From Symsagittifera roscoffensis (taxonomy: Eukaryota > Xenacoelomorpha > Acoela > Convolutidae): DNA of 64,000 bases. The stretch spans positions 67,735,374-67,799,373 of the forward strand of contig NC_087065.1 of assembly GCF_963678635.1 (NCBI RefSeq), given 5' to 3'. The notes under the pieces were generated by a model, which worked only from the letters and a program-made list of their open reading frames with translations, was not told where the DNA came from and searched no databases. The first letter of the stretch is position 1, and the number at the start of each line of letters is the position of its first letter. Shown here piece after piece: positions 1 through 10,317 of the stretch. The translations under genes and the position numbers were made by a program.

Positions 1-501
1 TTATGTTTAAAGACATTGAGTCCCTGCTTATTTTTTATCCTATGGTGTTCGCCTTTTGACTTAAAAAAAATTGAATAAAAAATAGAAAATATAATTGAAA
101 CAGAAACGGACATAAAACAATATTATTTGCAATAATGCATCAACTGATGTCTAATTTTTGTTTTATATCCATTATTTGAAACTTTCATTGACACCAACAC
201 ACAAAATTGTAGATAAGAGCATCTGTTGACGCGTTTCATGTCATTCATGTGAAATCATTTGAAATAGCGGTCCCTAAACTAGAAATTTGCCAGTGAACAG
301 AAAAAAAACAGCGGGATAGTTTTGAGATATCTCAGTTTCATGAGTTAAAGAGGATCTCTTTAGCTATGCCCCCCCTCCTTTGCAAAGGGGGGAGATTCGT
401 TACTAGGTATAAAACTCTGATATGCTTAACCGGTGATTTATTTCTTTATAGGGGGATATTCGTTACTAGGTACCCGTGGGGGGATATAGTTAGAGATCCG
501 T
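1..501 (-). other. 3' flank / 3' UTR of the Shisa-like gene
   Basis: No separate gene is seen. On the minus strand an AATAAA polyadenylation hexamer lies at 437-442, about 60 nt past the stop codon of the Shisa-like gene. A GC-rich palindrome (C-run, CTTTGCAAAG, G-run) spans about 369-394. A block of about 19 nt containing GATTCGTTACTAGGTA-like sequence occurs twice, near 393 and 455. The open frame at 366-623 on the plus strand is antisense to exon 3 and is not taken as a gene. Confidence 0.5.
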
Positions 502-800
502 TCAAGGCACACCTAAAAGCGCATCAAGCCGACCCGCTAGCTGCTCCTCAGAAACTACGTGAAGTTGTCGATTTCCAGGAGCTGCTGCCATTTGGGAAGA
601 CCCACTTTCAATGCTTTCAGTAGTGCCGGCGCGGGATTTGTAGTCCGGCAGAACGGACGGGTATCGGTAGACAGGTGGGAACTCGCTGGTGTCACGTCGG
701 GTGACGGATTCATCATAAACTGAGGGGTCAAATTGAATTTCATCTGGATTGTGAGGTACAGCAGGTCTTCCGTCTAATTCAAGTGCTTCTTCTTGGTTTT
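502..800 (-). CDS. Shisa-like gene, exon 3 (cytoplasmic tail)
   Basis: The acceptor CTATTTTTAG is followed by two bases completing a Glu codon, then 98 codons and TGA at 504-502. It encodes an acidic start (NQEEALELDG), a Pro/Tyr-rich middle with FPPVYRYP and VLPDY, a Ser/Ala-rich stretch and a C-terminal EEQLAGRLDALLGVP. The long open frame and codon-like composition support it. Confidence 0.85.
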
Positions 801-3713
801 CTAAAAATAGAGAGGCTAAAAAAGATTGAGGCGAGAGTCAAAGTGTTATTTCAGACAAAAAATTAGCTAATAAATAGAGCTGATATTGAATTAAAGGCTG
901 CTACTGTTCGGTTATGAAACGGATTTTGCTCAATGTAACCTTAATTTGTGAAATTAAATCATGACTTGATGACTAAATCAACAAGATTTAAAAAAAAGCA
1001 ATTAAAGTCAAAAAATGTTCATTTTTTTCGACCAAAAACAGAACGATTTTTGAACTAAAGTTGCCAAAATGACAGTCAGCGGTTACAATTTGATTTATGA
1101 ACTGAGATAAAAAAAAACAGTTGAAATGAACTTTGCTTACCGTCTGGCATTCTGGAGTAACAAAAGCACCCAATGATGATGAGTGTGATGACGACCAGAC
1201 CTATTGACAGGCCAACCACTGCATAAATCCAGCCTTTACTAAACAGACAACGAGAAAAATTGCAGATATAGGACCAGGAAAAAAATGATCGACTGACAAA
1301 ATGTAAAAGAAGTCGTCGTCTTAAAAACTATGCATTAGCTAGTACATTTTCCCGCCCAAATTGACTACCCAAAATAAAGCTCGTAGAAAGTCAAATGTGG
1401 CAAGATATTAAGGCCCTAATAGACGCAATTTAAAAAAAATTGACTCAAGGACAAAAAAAATTTCCGTTCAAAGGCAGTATCCTATTAAAACCATTTCAGC
1501 CGCGATTCCAATTTTAAAAAAAAAATTTCAAATTGTTGTCCCAATTGTCTCATTTAGTACGTTTTTCAGACTAAATGGCATGAAATTTACGAACGACATA
1601 AAACTGTCAACTCAAATCTAATGCAATTTTTGCAAAAACTTTTGAATTGTTATTTTTGTAAATTTTGATGTATTCAATTGCCCTATCGACCTCATGTGGT
1701 AGAAAATTTAGCATATTTCTGACTTAGGGATTTTCATTTTTTTGCATATTTATTTCAATGGTTCTGGTCAGAAGCGTACAAAAAATTGCAATAATTTAAA
1801 AAAAATAAAGAAGTTTGATTAAAGAAGCATAATGTATTCTACAAAGCATAGTTATGTACAATCGTCATCTTTTTTTTATTTCATGGCAATTGAACATTTT
1901 GTTTAACATTTTAACTACCTCACCATATATAAAAAGCATCCATTCACATTCGATGAACATGCGGATAATGAACATGTGGAAAATTGAACCTATTCTATAT
2001 AAACATAAACAAAGCCGTTTTATGCTTGATTATTGTTTTCCTAGCACTTCTAATGTTTTCGGATTTCTGCGGATTAAAAGATGACTGACGGAGCGACTTA
2101 ATTAAAAACTGCCGGCGCGGCTTAAGAAAAAGCTGACAGCGCAATTTTATGAAAGACTGATGGTGCGACTTTGGAAAAGAGCGACGGCCGCGACTCAAGA
2201 AAAAACTAACGGCGCTACTTAAAAAAACACTGACCGCGCCATTAAAAAAACGATTGGGGGCGCGATTTAAGAAAAAAGTGACAGCGCGACTTAAAAAAAG
2301 TCGGACAGCCCAATTTTATGAAAGACTGATGGTGCAACTTTGGAAAAAAGGGACGGCGCGACTCAAGAAAAAACTGACGGCGCGACTTAAGAACACACTA
2401 ACTGCGCACTTCAAGAAACGATTGGGGGCGCGATTTAAGTAAAAAGAAACAGCGCGACTTAAGAAAAGACTGGCGGCGCAGTTTAATGAAAACCTGATTG
2501 CGCGAATGTAGAAAAGAGCGACGGCGCGACTCAAGAAAAAACTGACTGTATGAGTTAAGAACACACTGATTGCGCAACTTGAGAAAACACTGACTGCGCA
2601 ACTCAAGAAACCATTGGGGGGATTTAAGAAAAAACTGACAGCGCGACTTAAGAAAAAACTGGTGGCGCAATTTTAATAAAAACTGATGGCGCGACTGTTG
2701 AAAAGAGCGACGGCCCGACTCATGAAAAAACTGACAGCGCGATTCAAGAAACCATTGAGGCCGGACTTAAAAAAAATTTACGGCGCGGTTTAAGAAAAAT
2801 CGGACGGCGCAACTTCAAATAAAAATGACGTTACGGTTTAAGAAAAGACAAACCCGCTGGTCGGTCTAAAAAGTCACTGTAAAATTCGGTATAAAATGGT
2901 ATGGGTGCAGTTTTAGCGGCTCGTTTTAACTTAAAAAACATGAGGTGGTGACGTAAGAAAAACCCGACGGCCCGACTTAAGAAAAGACTGACAGCGCGAC
3001 TTAAAAAAGACTGACGGCGGTACTTTTGACAAAACTGATGGCATGAAGTAAGAAAAGCCCGACAGGGCGACTTGAGAAAAGACTGGCGGCGCGGATTGAG
3101 AAACGATTGACAGCCTGGCTTAAGAAAAGACTGACAGCGCGACATAAGGAAAGTCTGACAGCGCCCTTTAAGAAAAGACTTTAAGCCGGGGCGCGACTAC
3201 AAAATCCAGTCTGAAAACGGTATGCGGCGACGGACAGAGTCTTTTTGAAAGTCGCGGACTTTCGAAAAAGTGCGCAAAATTGTTCCAGGGACGTCGAAAT
3301 TTCACTGCTAGGGGGTCATCATAGTTTTCGACAAGTTTGGCCGTTGCATGATAATGATTCGAATTAATATGTTTTTGTAAGGCTTTCGAAAAGGCAATGT
3401 TTGACTAAAAGTGAGCTGATTCAAGAAAAAAAAACATTGAAATACTATATATATATTACTAAAACTTAAGATAAAACGTTTGCTAAAAATTTTAAATTTT
3501 ATAATCTTACTCGGCGCATTGATCGTATTGACACTTATTACCGCAGCAGTAGTGCCCGACTGTCGAATAAAGACCAGTTGCGTTGTCGAAGAAACTATAA
3601 CATTCGCTATAATCTACGCAAGAATATTTCGTTCCACCGCAGAAATCGAATATTAAGCAAAATATAAGAAGGAATTTTTGAAGGTTAATCAGAAACTTCA
3701 ACTTTGAAGACAT
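502..3713 (-). CDS. Shisa-like single-pass membrane adaptor (3 exons, 199 aa)
   Basis: The spliced CDS joins 3713-3511, 1238-1141 and 800-502 (203+98+299 = 600 nt including the stop). The protein has an N-terminal hydrophobic signal peptide (about residues 5-25). A short ectodomain follows with six cysteines at 32, 38, 56, 57, 61 and 66, including a CC pair, and one N-glycosylation sequon (N44-A-T). A transmembrane helix spans about 71-95 and ends in a Cys/Tyr-rich juxtamembrane stretch. The cytoplasmic tail of about 100 residues is acidic to Pro/Tyr-rich and has PPVY at 142-145 and LPDY at 151-154. The six-Cys domain plus TM plus PY-motif tail is the layout of Shisa/WBP1/VOPP1-type transmembrane adaptors, whose PY motifs recruit WW-domain (NEDD4-like) proteins; the function here is inferred from that layout. 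Introns are GT-AG and the phases agree. Intron 1 (2,272 nt) carries a minisatellite. Assignment to a particular subfamily is not possible from the sequence. Confidence 0.85.
1141..1238 (-). CDS. Shisa-like gene, exon 2 (transmembrane segment)
   Basis: This 98-nt exon lies between the acceptor CTGTTTAG and the donor GTAAGC. One base completes the Asp codon from exon 1, 32 codons follow, and one base is left over. It encodes a K-G-W-I-Y entry, about 20 hydrophobic residues and a GCFCYSR stop-transfer region. Confidence 0.87.
2083..3190. repeat. Minisatellite, about 24-bp unit with about 168-bp higher-order period
   Basis: About 1.1 kb of diverged tandem copies of a roughly 24-bp unit built on GGCGCGACTTAAGAAAAAAC. 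Distinct variants recur in order: the CAATTTTATGAAAGACTG-type variant begins at 2142, 2311 and 2479, with a related one at 2668. That gives a higher-order period of 168-169 bp (about seven units), with the last interval longer. The array lies inside intron 1 of the Shisa-like gene. Open frames within it are repeat translation (for example repeated FLSRAVS) and are not genes. Confidence 0.9.
3511..3713 (-). CDS. Shisa-like gene, exon 1 (signal peptide and Cys-rich ectodomain)
   Basis: The ATG at 3713-3711 opens 67 codons plus two bases (GA), followed by the donor GTAAGA. The frame would hit a TAA inside the donor if unspliced. An upstream non-ATG extension is possible in frame, but the first ATG is taken as the start. 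It encodes the signal peptide and all six ectodomain cysteines. Phase 2 at the 3' end matches the single base supplied by exon 2. Confidence 0.85.
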
Positions 3714-4424
3714 AATTACGATGTACAAAATGTTTATTTTTTTTGACTCGATAGCTATTGAGTCAAGTTTTTGGAAAGTTATGCAAAAATTTTAAAAGCC
3801 TAGTTCATTTAAAAGTATTTGGGAAGCTGGAATTAAACATATCAATTAAAATGAACTTTTGATTCGTCAAAACAAAACAAGCAGTTTGAAGCCAAATACA
3901 TTTCTGATAGACGCACTGATAAAACATTTAAATTGAATAATAAATCTGAGTAATAATTGACCACAGTTATGTATAGAACAACTTGCAACACAGCTGAATC
4001 AAACAAGTTTGATCTCACCTGTCTGTTCAAAATCAAAATCGATGCTTTTTAGCTCGAAGAACAAATCAAATATATAAGTTTTTGAAAAGCGTTTCTAGAT
4101 TATTTCAAAAACAACCAACAATACTAATCCAAATTTGCAAAATCCGATCTGATGTTTAGTTTGGAAAGTTTGTGAAAAGCAGCGTGATCAACCAATTAAT
4201 TTTAATTCCCCAAAAACGAAAGACTCCTGTTTGAGAAAACGTAATTGAAAGAAAAACAAAACAGCTGGCATGAAGGTTGCAATTGCTCTGTAAAAAAAAC
4301 TTTGATGAACTTAAAAACTGTTTACAAGAACCTTATTCAATTTATATTATAATAAGCCCCGCCGCAAAATTTGGTAATAGGTTTTACTGTTTTTGCTTCA
4401 TTCCAATTTGAAAAAATTATACAA
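3714..4424. other. Intergenic, no feature recognised
   Basis: AT-rich sequence upstream of the Shisa-like gene. It should contain that gene's promoter, but no TATA box or other element could be assigned with confidence. No coding potential is seen. Confidence 0.4.
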
Positions 4425-4679
4425 TTGAGCGCTGACAATTCAACTTCACTTTGTTATTACGTCTAGCTTAGACGAATTGAATGTACGTTGCAAGGTCGGG
4501 ACAGGTATCCCGAGATTGACACTTGAATGTGAGTATTGTGTTCATTCTGCCTGATGCATATTGAAAAATAACAGCATAGATTAAAGATTTTTATTTTATT
4601 TACCCAAAGATAATTCTAGTTTTCTAACAATTCTTATTTTGTTTAGTCATTTAGCTTAGATATTTTCAGACATATCACA
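4425..4679 (+). repeat. 5' LTR of the old Gypsy relic (left end approximate)
   Basis: Aligns to 10055-10317. Shared blocks include CAAGGTCGGGACAG, TATCCCGAG, TGACACTTGAATGTGAG and TTCAGACATATCACA. The first 60 or so bases are barely alignable, so the start is an estimate. Confidence 0.6.
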
Positions 4680-5640
4680 TGGCGAGCCAGCAGTTATGAA
4701 TCTTGTTGAGAAGTGTGATCTACTGGGAGTTCTCGTTAACTGGCCAAAACCAAGATCTGACACACATTTATTTTGAGAGTTTTGGGTTAGGCAATTTTTT
4801 GTGACCCAAATGTCCTCTTACATTAAGGGATTTTCGACGACCCTCAAAAATAACCAAAAAAAGCCAGGTGAATCCGAATCAACCACTGACATCGAAAATC
4901 AGAAAAAGAGAAACCAATCTGAATTACGGAAAACAAACGAACAGAACACGGAAAGACAAAAGAAAGGACCAAAAACCGGTCCCAATGTAATTATCTTATT
5001 TTCTTCGAAGTCTATCAGAGACTTAAGTTCAGTTTCTTTTTTTTCCTTAGGATCTGAAGTTAAGAAACTTTTTTTAAACAAAACACCGCTCATATAAATA
5101 AAGCCAAAACTAGCTTTCAAATTTTCCGTGAGCATTGTGAACTTCTTTTCAAGAAGAAGAAGAATCACAATAGTTGAAAGGATGCATTTATACAACTCCA
5201 ATCAATCCGAAAAAAGGGATTTGAATCATTTTTTTTAGCGCTTATTAGGCCAAACAGCCCAGTGCGGATTGTGCATTGCGAACGAGAAAGAAAAGGATAG
5301 AGACCTTCTTACTGCAAAAAACCAAAAAAAACTATGTATTCAAACGGAATTCCTCTGAAGAGACGCTGAAATCCGCTCTGCTCCAGCAAGAGGGTTACGT
5401 GACCGCATCAACTCTTCAGAGACAAATGGTCTCTAATCCTTCAACTTCTTCATCAAAATTTTGTCCCTCAAATATGTCCCCTGAAAAACGTCAAATGCAT
5501 TTCCAAAGATAACGTTCACAATATTAGTGAAGGTTCTGAGTCAACAGCAGAAGAATACTGCAACTTTAGATCTAAAATAAGCTTTTCTCCATCTCCAACT
5601 CACCGACCTTATCAGAAGTCATTGCTATTTAACCATAGTT

Positions 5641-5772
5641 TGCGGTGAAATTACAGGACGCTATCGTTTTGAAAACGCATATTACGGCCTTACTGACATG
5701 CCGAAAGAGTTTCAAAAAGCAATGGACAACAAGATCCAGAACATTTGCGGTGTTGTTTGTTTCGTAGGCTTT
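5641..5772 (+). pseudogene. Reverse transcriptase fragment
   Basis: One frame gives a clear RT block (GRYRFENAYYGLTDMPKEFQ) corresponding to the conserved YRF...F/YGL...P..FQ region of Gypsy RTs. The YXDD catalytic block that should follow is not recognisable, and the frame degrades after the block. A relic of pol in the old Gypsy copy. Confidence 0.75.
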
Positions 5773-5984
5773 TGCCCTAAAATTTAAAAAAAAATGTGAA
5801 CTTTTGGCACGGAAAAATCCTAGTTCTGTTCAATACGGCGACGTAGGCTACACACCAAAACTCTCTAAATTACAAACAGTTCTTGATTTGTAGGCATCTA
5901 GAACCCTAAAGCAGTTCAATCACTTGCAAAATTTCCTCCCAAATCTTCAGAGATAAACAGACCAACTCGGAACATCTTTAAAAA

Positions 5985-6310
5985 CCGAAATTAAACTAAA
6001 ATTTATGAAGAGCCCTGGCCAACAATCAGCCTTTGAAGCTACGCGCGAACTCAAAGATGGGTCCTGGGTACCTATAATGTTCTCTTCCACATTCTTAAAT
6101 GACCAAAAAATCAAACTTACCACTGACGAGCTCGAACTTTTAGCAATTGTAGTGTCGTGCAAACTTTTTAGAAAGTACTTGTTAGGCAGTCAGTTTGAGG
6201 TCCTCCCGACCGTTAAGTCATCATATCGACTCTTAAAACCAACCGTGAAAACAAGATTTATCAGTCGAGGCTCACTAGATTGGCCGACAGGATTTTACAA
6301 TTCGACTTGA
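5985..6310 (+). pseudogene. RNase H fragment
   Basis: The frame shows SAFEATRELKDGSWVPIMFS, then TTDELELLAIV and YLLGSQFEV. These match the RNase H core of Gypsy pol, with the E of the LTTDELELLA motif, and lie about 250 nt past the RT fragment. The N-terminal catalytic Asp region is lost and the frame ends early. Confidence 0.7.
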
Positions 6311-6554
6311 GCGCAATTTATATTGCGGGCTCCAGATTTGTCATTGTGGACTAGTTATCGAAAAAACTTCTCAGAAGCCGCCCAATCATCTATTTGCGAC
6401 AATTTTTTGTAGTTGAATCCTTAGAAAAATTGTTTGGAGCGTGCGATACTATAGACATCCGAAGGATCTGTCTGCTAAATCGAACAGAATAAATTCACCA
6501 ACAGGTTAATTTTATTCGTCCATCTTCACATAACTTTCGGATGATCCTAACCAA

Positions 6555-6970
6555 CAATTCTTCTAAACTCAGTTTTTTTCCTTGTTCGGAATGTGCTGAA
6601 CAGTTTCGTTGAAAGTTACTGACTTTTAATCGCAAGAGGGCGCAATTTTTTAATCTTCTTGTCCCAATCAATCAAATTCGAGTGTACATTTGTGTTAGTT
6701 TCTGCAGTAGGGTTTGTGCAGTGTGTTAGTTTCTGCAGTTGTGTTAGATTCTGCAGTAGCTTCTAAACTCAGTTCTTTTTCTAGTTCGGATTGTACTGAC
6801 GAGAATTCAATTAAATTCTCGAGATTCATTGCCAAGACTCAAGTTTCAACCAGACAGATTCGTTGAAATTTACTGACTTTTAATCGCAAGAGGGCGCAAT
6901 TTTTTCAACCTCTTGTCCCAATCAATCAAATTCGAGAGTACATTTGTGTTAGTTTCTGCAGTAGGGCGTC
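6555..6970 (+). repeat. Imperfect direct repeat inside the old Gypsy relic
   Basis: A block running from CTTCTAAACTCAGTT through ACTGACTTTTAATCGCAAGAG, GGCGCAATTTTTT and TGTGTTAGTTTCTGCAGTAG occurs twice, starting near 6555 and 6770. The TGTGTTAG(T/A)TTCTGCAGT motif is further repeated three times around 6700-6765. It interrupts pol between RNase H and integrase. Confidence 0.75.
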
Positions 6971-7625
6971 AGAATCCCTGCCAGTGGATTTACTATTTTA
7001 TTTGGAAATTTTCCTCAAGAGGGCGACCGATTTTTATCCAAAACTCTGTACCAATCAAATTCCAGTATTTAATTTAGCATCAACCCACAAAAGGGCGTCA
7101 GATCCCAATTTTCAACCTTATTCAGTCAAATTTTAGCAATAATCGGTCAGCATTTCTACTAGAGAGATTCGAATTATGCACCGCGCTTTTCAACCGATCA
7201 GAACGTTTTATGCAAATTTGGATTTATAAAAACTCATCTACAAATTTTTTCATCACTTCCTATCGGAAGTCCATTACTCCTACGCATCATTACAAACTTG
7301 AATCCAACCCTTCATTACAAATCTGCAAACATTTCAGAAGGCAGAAACCAGTTCTTGTAAATAATCAAACCTCCTTTTTTCAGTAATATAAACTCGAAGA
7401 GCAAATTTGACCTCCCACTGCGATGAAAGTTTTGAGAGCTAACTAAACAAAGTCGCTTCTCTCTCCAATCTAGTTTTCGGTCGATCCAGATCTCAGGTGC
7501 GGGTATTATCAGCAAGACGCCCAAGACGAATGCCGATTAACACAAAAATCGTCTCCTTACGCCAGAAGTATGCGACAGCTCTAGCCACAGTTCATTTAGC
7601 GAGATAAGCTTAACATCACTCAGTA

Positions 7626-8583
7626 TTGAAGATCTTGGCAAAACATAAGTCGGTCATATCGGAGGACAAGAAATCGCTGCGGGGTTTGAAGGGAATTCTC
7701 GACCCAGATTTCCGCGCGGAATTTACTTCGGAAGACCCAACGTTGAATCTTATGAGACGAGCAGTGGATGCGATAGACTATGAAAGATTTTACTGGATCT
7801 ATCCCTACATCAAAACTTTCTGGATTTTTTTTGCAGGCATTGACGAATGTATCGTGATCGACAACTGCATTGCAATTCTACAATGCTTCCAACGAGCAGT
7901 ACTTGCCAGACTTCCAAGAGCACACCCGGGCAAAGATGCCATGATAGACGCCGCCAATACATCTGGTGACCCAGAATTTTCAGGGACATTATCAACATCT
8001 GCAAACATTCAGTCCAAGCCTCCAACTTTGGTAAGAACTTAAAGGCTTGTAGTGTATTTAATTTTTCAAAACCTCTACCTGCTTCATCCTCAGTAAATGA
8101 AGAATTGCAATTGAATTACGCCGGCCCGTCTTAGATGAAAAAAGAAATTTGGTCTATATACTGGTCGCAATCAACCCTTCAAAACAACCTACTGTCATGT
8201 TGACTCGTACCACAAGCATACAAAAATCATCAATTTTCTCTAGTTATATCAATATCCATTCTACCCCAAAAACTATTAAGACTGACCAGTATTCGTGTCT
8301 TAAAAATAAAAAAGTATCAAAATTTTGCACCGAAAATGGCATCAAACAAATGTTCTGCCCGGGTGGTGAACAGAGAGGATGTGCTTTCGTAAGATTCATT
8401 CAGACACTAAAACGTAAAGGGAGTGCAATGCAATTAGAGGATAACCTACCAGAATTTCAGGAAGCTCTCAACTATTTTATAGTTGACATCAAATTGAATA
8501 AACCTCAGTGGTTAATATGTCACATTTTGAACGCCATTTTGGTTAAAAAAAACCGAAGACATCCTGTCTTTAACTGTAGATAA
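7626..8583 (+). pseudogene. Integrase remnant (zinc-binding and core regions)
   Basis: The frame at 7626-8042 resembles the region before and through the integrase HHCC module (LARLPRAHPGKDAMIDAA). The frame at 8149-8583 resembles the catalytic core (VYILVAIN..., IKTDQYS, FCTENGIKQMFCP). The first catalytic Asp position and the Glu (a VER-type motif) are both altered, and frameshifts separate the parts, so it is not functional. Confidence 0.7.
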
Positions 8584-8599
8584 CCCAAGATTAAAAGCT

Positions 8600-9921
8600 G
8601 ACTTAGATAAGAAACACTTGGTCAGAGAAGCCCTAAACGCAGAGGAACAACGTGAACCTTACGATAGCCACCGAAGATTCCAATTCGTGCAAAAGGGGGA
8701 GAATAGCAGAGACCTGCGCCCCCAGTTCAAAACGAAATCGTCATCAATAGCGAATACAACTCAATACAAAGTGCTAGAATCTCTTGCTCAACCTGTCAGC
8801 AATTGGATGGTCCAAAAACAACCCTTTAGAAAGACAAGACAAGGGAGCCTTACGCCTTATCAAATAGGAATGCGTTATTAGCCGCATCCTTTATGAGTAA
8901 CTTGACTTCTTTTCACTTTCGGTCGTCTTCGACCAAAAGACCCACTGTGAAAATCACAAGTAAATTGGAAGATGTTCTTTTATCGTAACCCAATCGGGTC
9001 AAAGTTTTCGGGAAACTTTCAGATCGAAAATCTGGAACAACTCGGAGAAAGTATCTAAAATTACTAAAGACACTTTTATCTTATAAAAAAGTAAAATTAT
9101 TTGGAAGAACCATATTTCTATCAGATTAAAGTCAGTTAATAGTTCTAGAGTTTTAGGCAAACAGTCTTCCTCCATATCAACAGCGGGCGAAAAGACCTCT
9201 GCCAAAAAGAGGTCTTTTCTTCATCGTTCTCAAACGAGGACCTCCTTCTTCCACCAAATCCGCCTTGGAAACGAAATTTGGAGACAAATTCCAAATCTTC
9301 GCTTCCAAATTTTTCCAGACCGGCCCAACATACATCTCCAGTAGACCACCTCAAATTTACGCAGTATTGCACCGAAACCTGCACCGCAGCCTTTGGACGC
9401 TCCAGGTCTCCTCTATGACAAAACAGCCCAATTGGTCGATTTGACGGATACATCTTCAAGTTCAGGATGGTTGATTGCACTCCCGGTTGTAACATTCTCG
9501 CCGGTCAAAAAGAATGTCGTGTCTCCTTCTAAAAAGAAAAGGCGCTCGAATCCTCAGAACTCATAAAGAAGTCAGGAGACCTTATCCCAAATTCATCCGA
9601 AGACAAACTCCAATCAAGTTCACAACCGAAACCTTCAGATTGCCTAACTTTGGTGAAGAGAGTTCGATATCGCTACGTTTTAAAACCAACTGCCTCCGTT
9701 CCAAATCCCGTCAATTCGCCAGCCAAGTTGTCAGTCCAGTTCAAATCAGTTCATTGAGGTCATCTGGACAAAATAAGCGCCAGACTCAGTTCTTTGGCAG
9801 CCCAGTCAGGCATGCGATCACAGCAGTAGAGGAAACGACTCCTAAGAGACCTTTACTGGACGATTCAGTCCCTATATCAGAAGGCGAATTGGATACTTCA
9901 CCACTATCAGGAGAAAGATAA
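8600..9921 (+). pseudogene. C-terminal pol remnant of the old Gypsy relic
   Basis: Frames at 8618-8881 and 9514-9921 are basic, Arg/Lys/Ser-rich and lie between the integrase core and the 3' LTR, where the integrase C-terminal tail of this lineage is expected. No specific domain is recognisable. The minus-strand frame at 9145-9495 is antisense to it. Confidence 0.4.
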
Positions 9922-10054
9922 AAGTTTTTAAGAGGAGTACACCAAAACTCTGATTTGTCAAACATAAACATTAGAAAACTTGTTTTGTTACTGTGAAAAT
10001 CTTGTTGCTAAACAAATACCTGAATTAATTTGTAATTTTTTTGAGGAGGGGCAG

Positions 10055-10317
10055 TGTGGCACGGCTCAGCGTACCGTGTTTAGCTGTAGCTGTAATATGT
10101 CTTGTTGAGATCAATTAGTTGTACCTGTCAAGGTCGGGACAGATATCCCGAGTTTGACACTTGAATGTGAGAAGTATGTTCACTCTGCCTGATGCATGTT
10201 GAAAGATAACAGCATAGGTTGTTGATTGTATTTTATTTATTGGAAGAAAATTCTAGTTTTTTAACAGTTCTTGTTCTTAGTTTGTCAGTTAGCTTAGATA
10301 TGTTCAGACATATCACA
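10055..10317 (+). repeat. 3' LTR of the old Gypsy relic
   Basis: 263 bp from TGTGGC to ATCACA, next to a polypurine tract and paired with 4425-4679. Confidence 0.75.

Larger units (their letters stand above)
4425..10317 (+). mobile_element. Degenerate Ty3/Gypsy LTR retrotransposon (old copy)
   Basis: Two related LTRs, about 80-85 percent alike by eye over their 3' halves, flank fragments of RT, RNase H and integrase in Gypsy order. The 3' LTR is 10055-10317 (TGTGGC...ATCACA), preceded by a purine-rich tract (GAGGAGGGGCAG). The 5' LTR ends at 4679 and is followed at once by TGGCGAGCC, a primer-binding-site-like sequence. Its left end is too diverged to place exactly. No target duplication could be confirmed. 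All reading frames are broken, so the copy is inactive and much older than the other two LTR elements here. Its protein fragments resemble the element at 19886-26026, suggesting the same lineage. Confidence 0.82.

Noticed and set aside
2254..3145. Open frames giving repeated FLSRAVSF / KKKLTARL peptides
   Set aside because: They are translations of the 24-bp minisatellite (a multiple of three keeps frames open) and lie in an intron.
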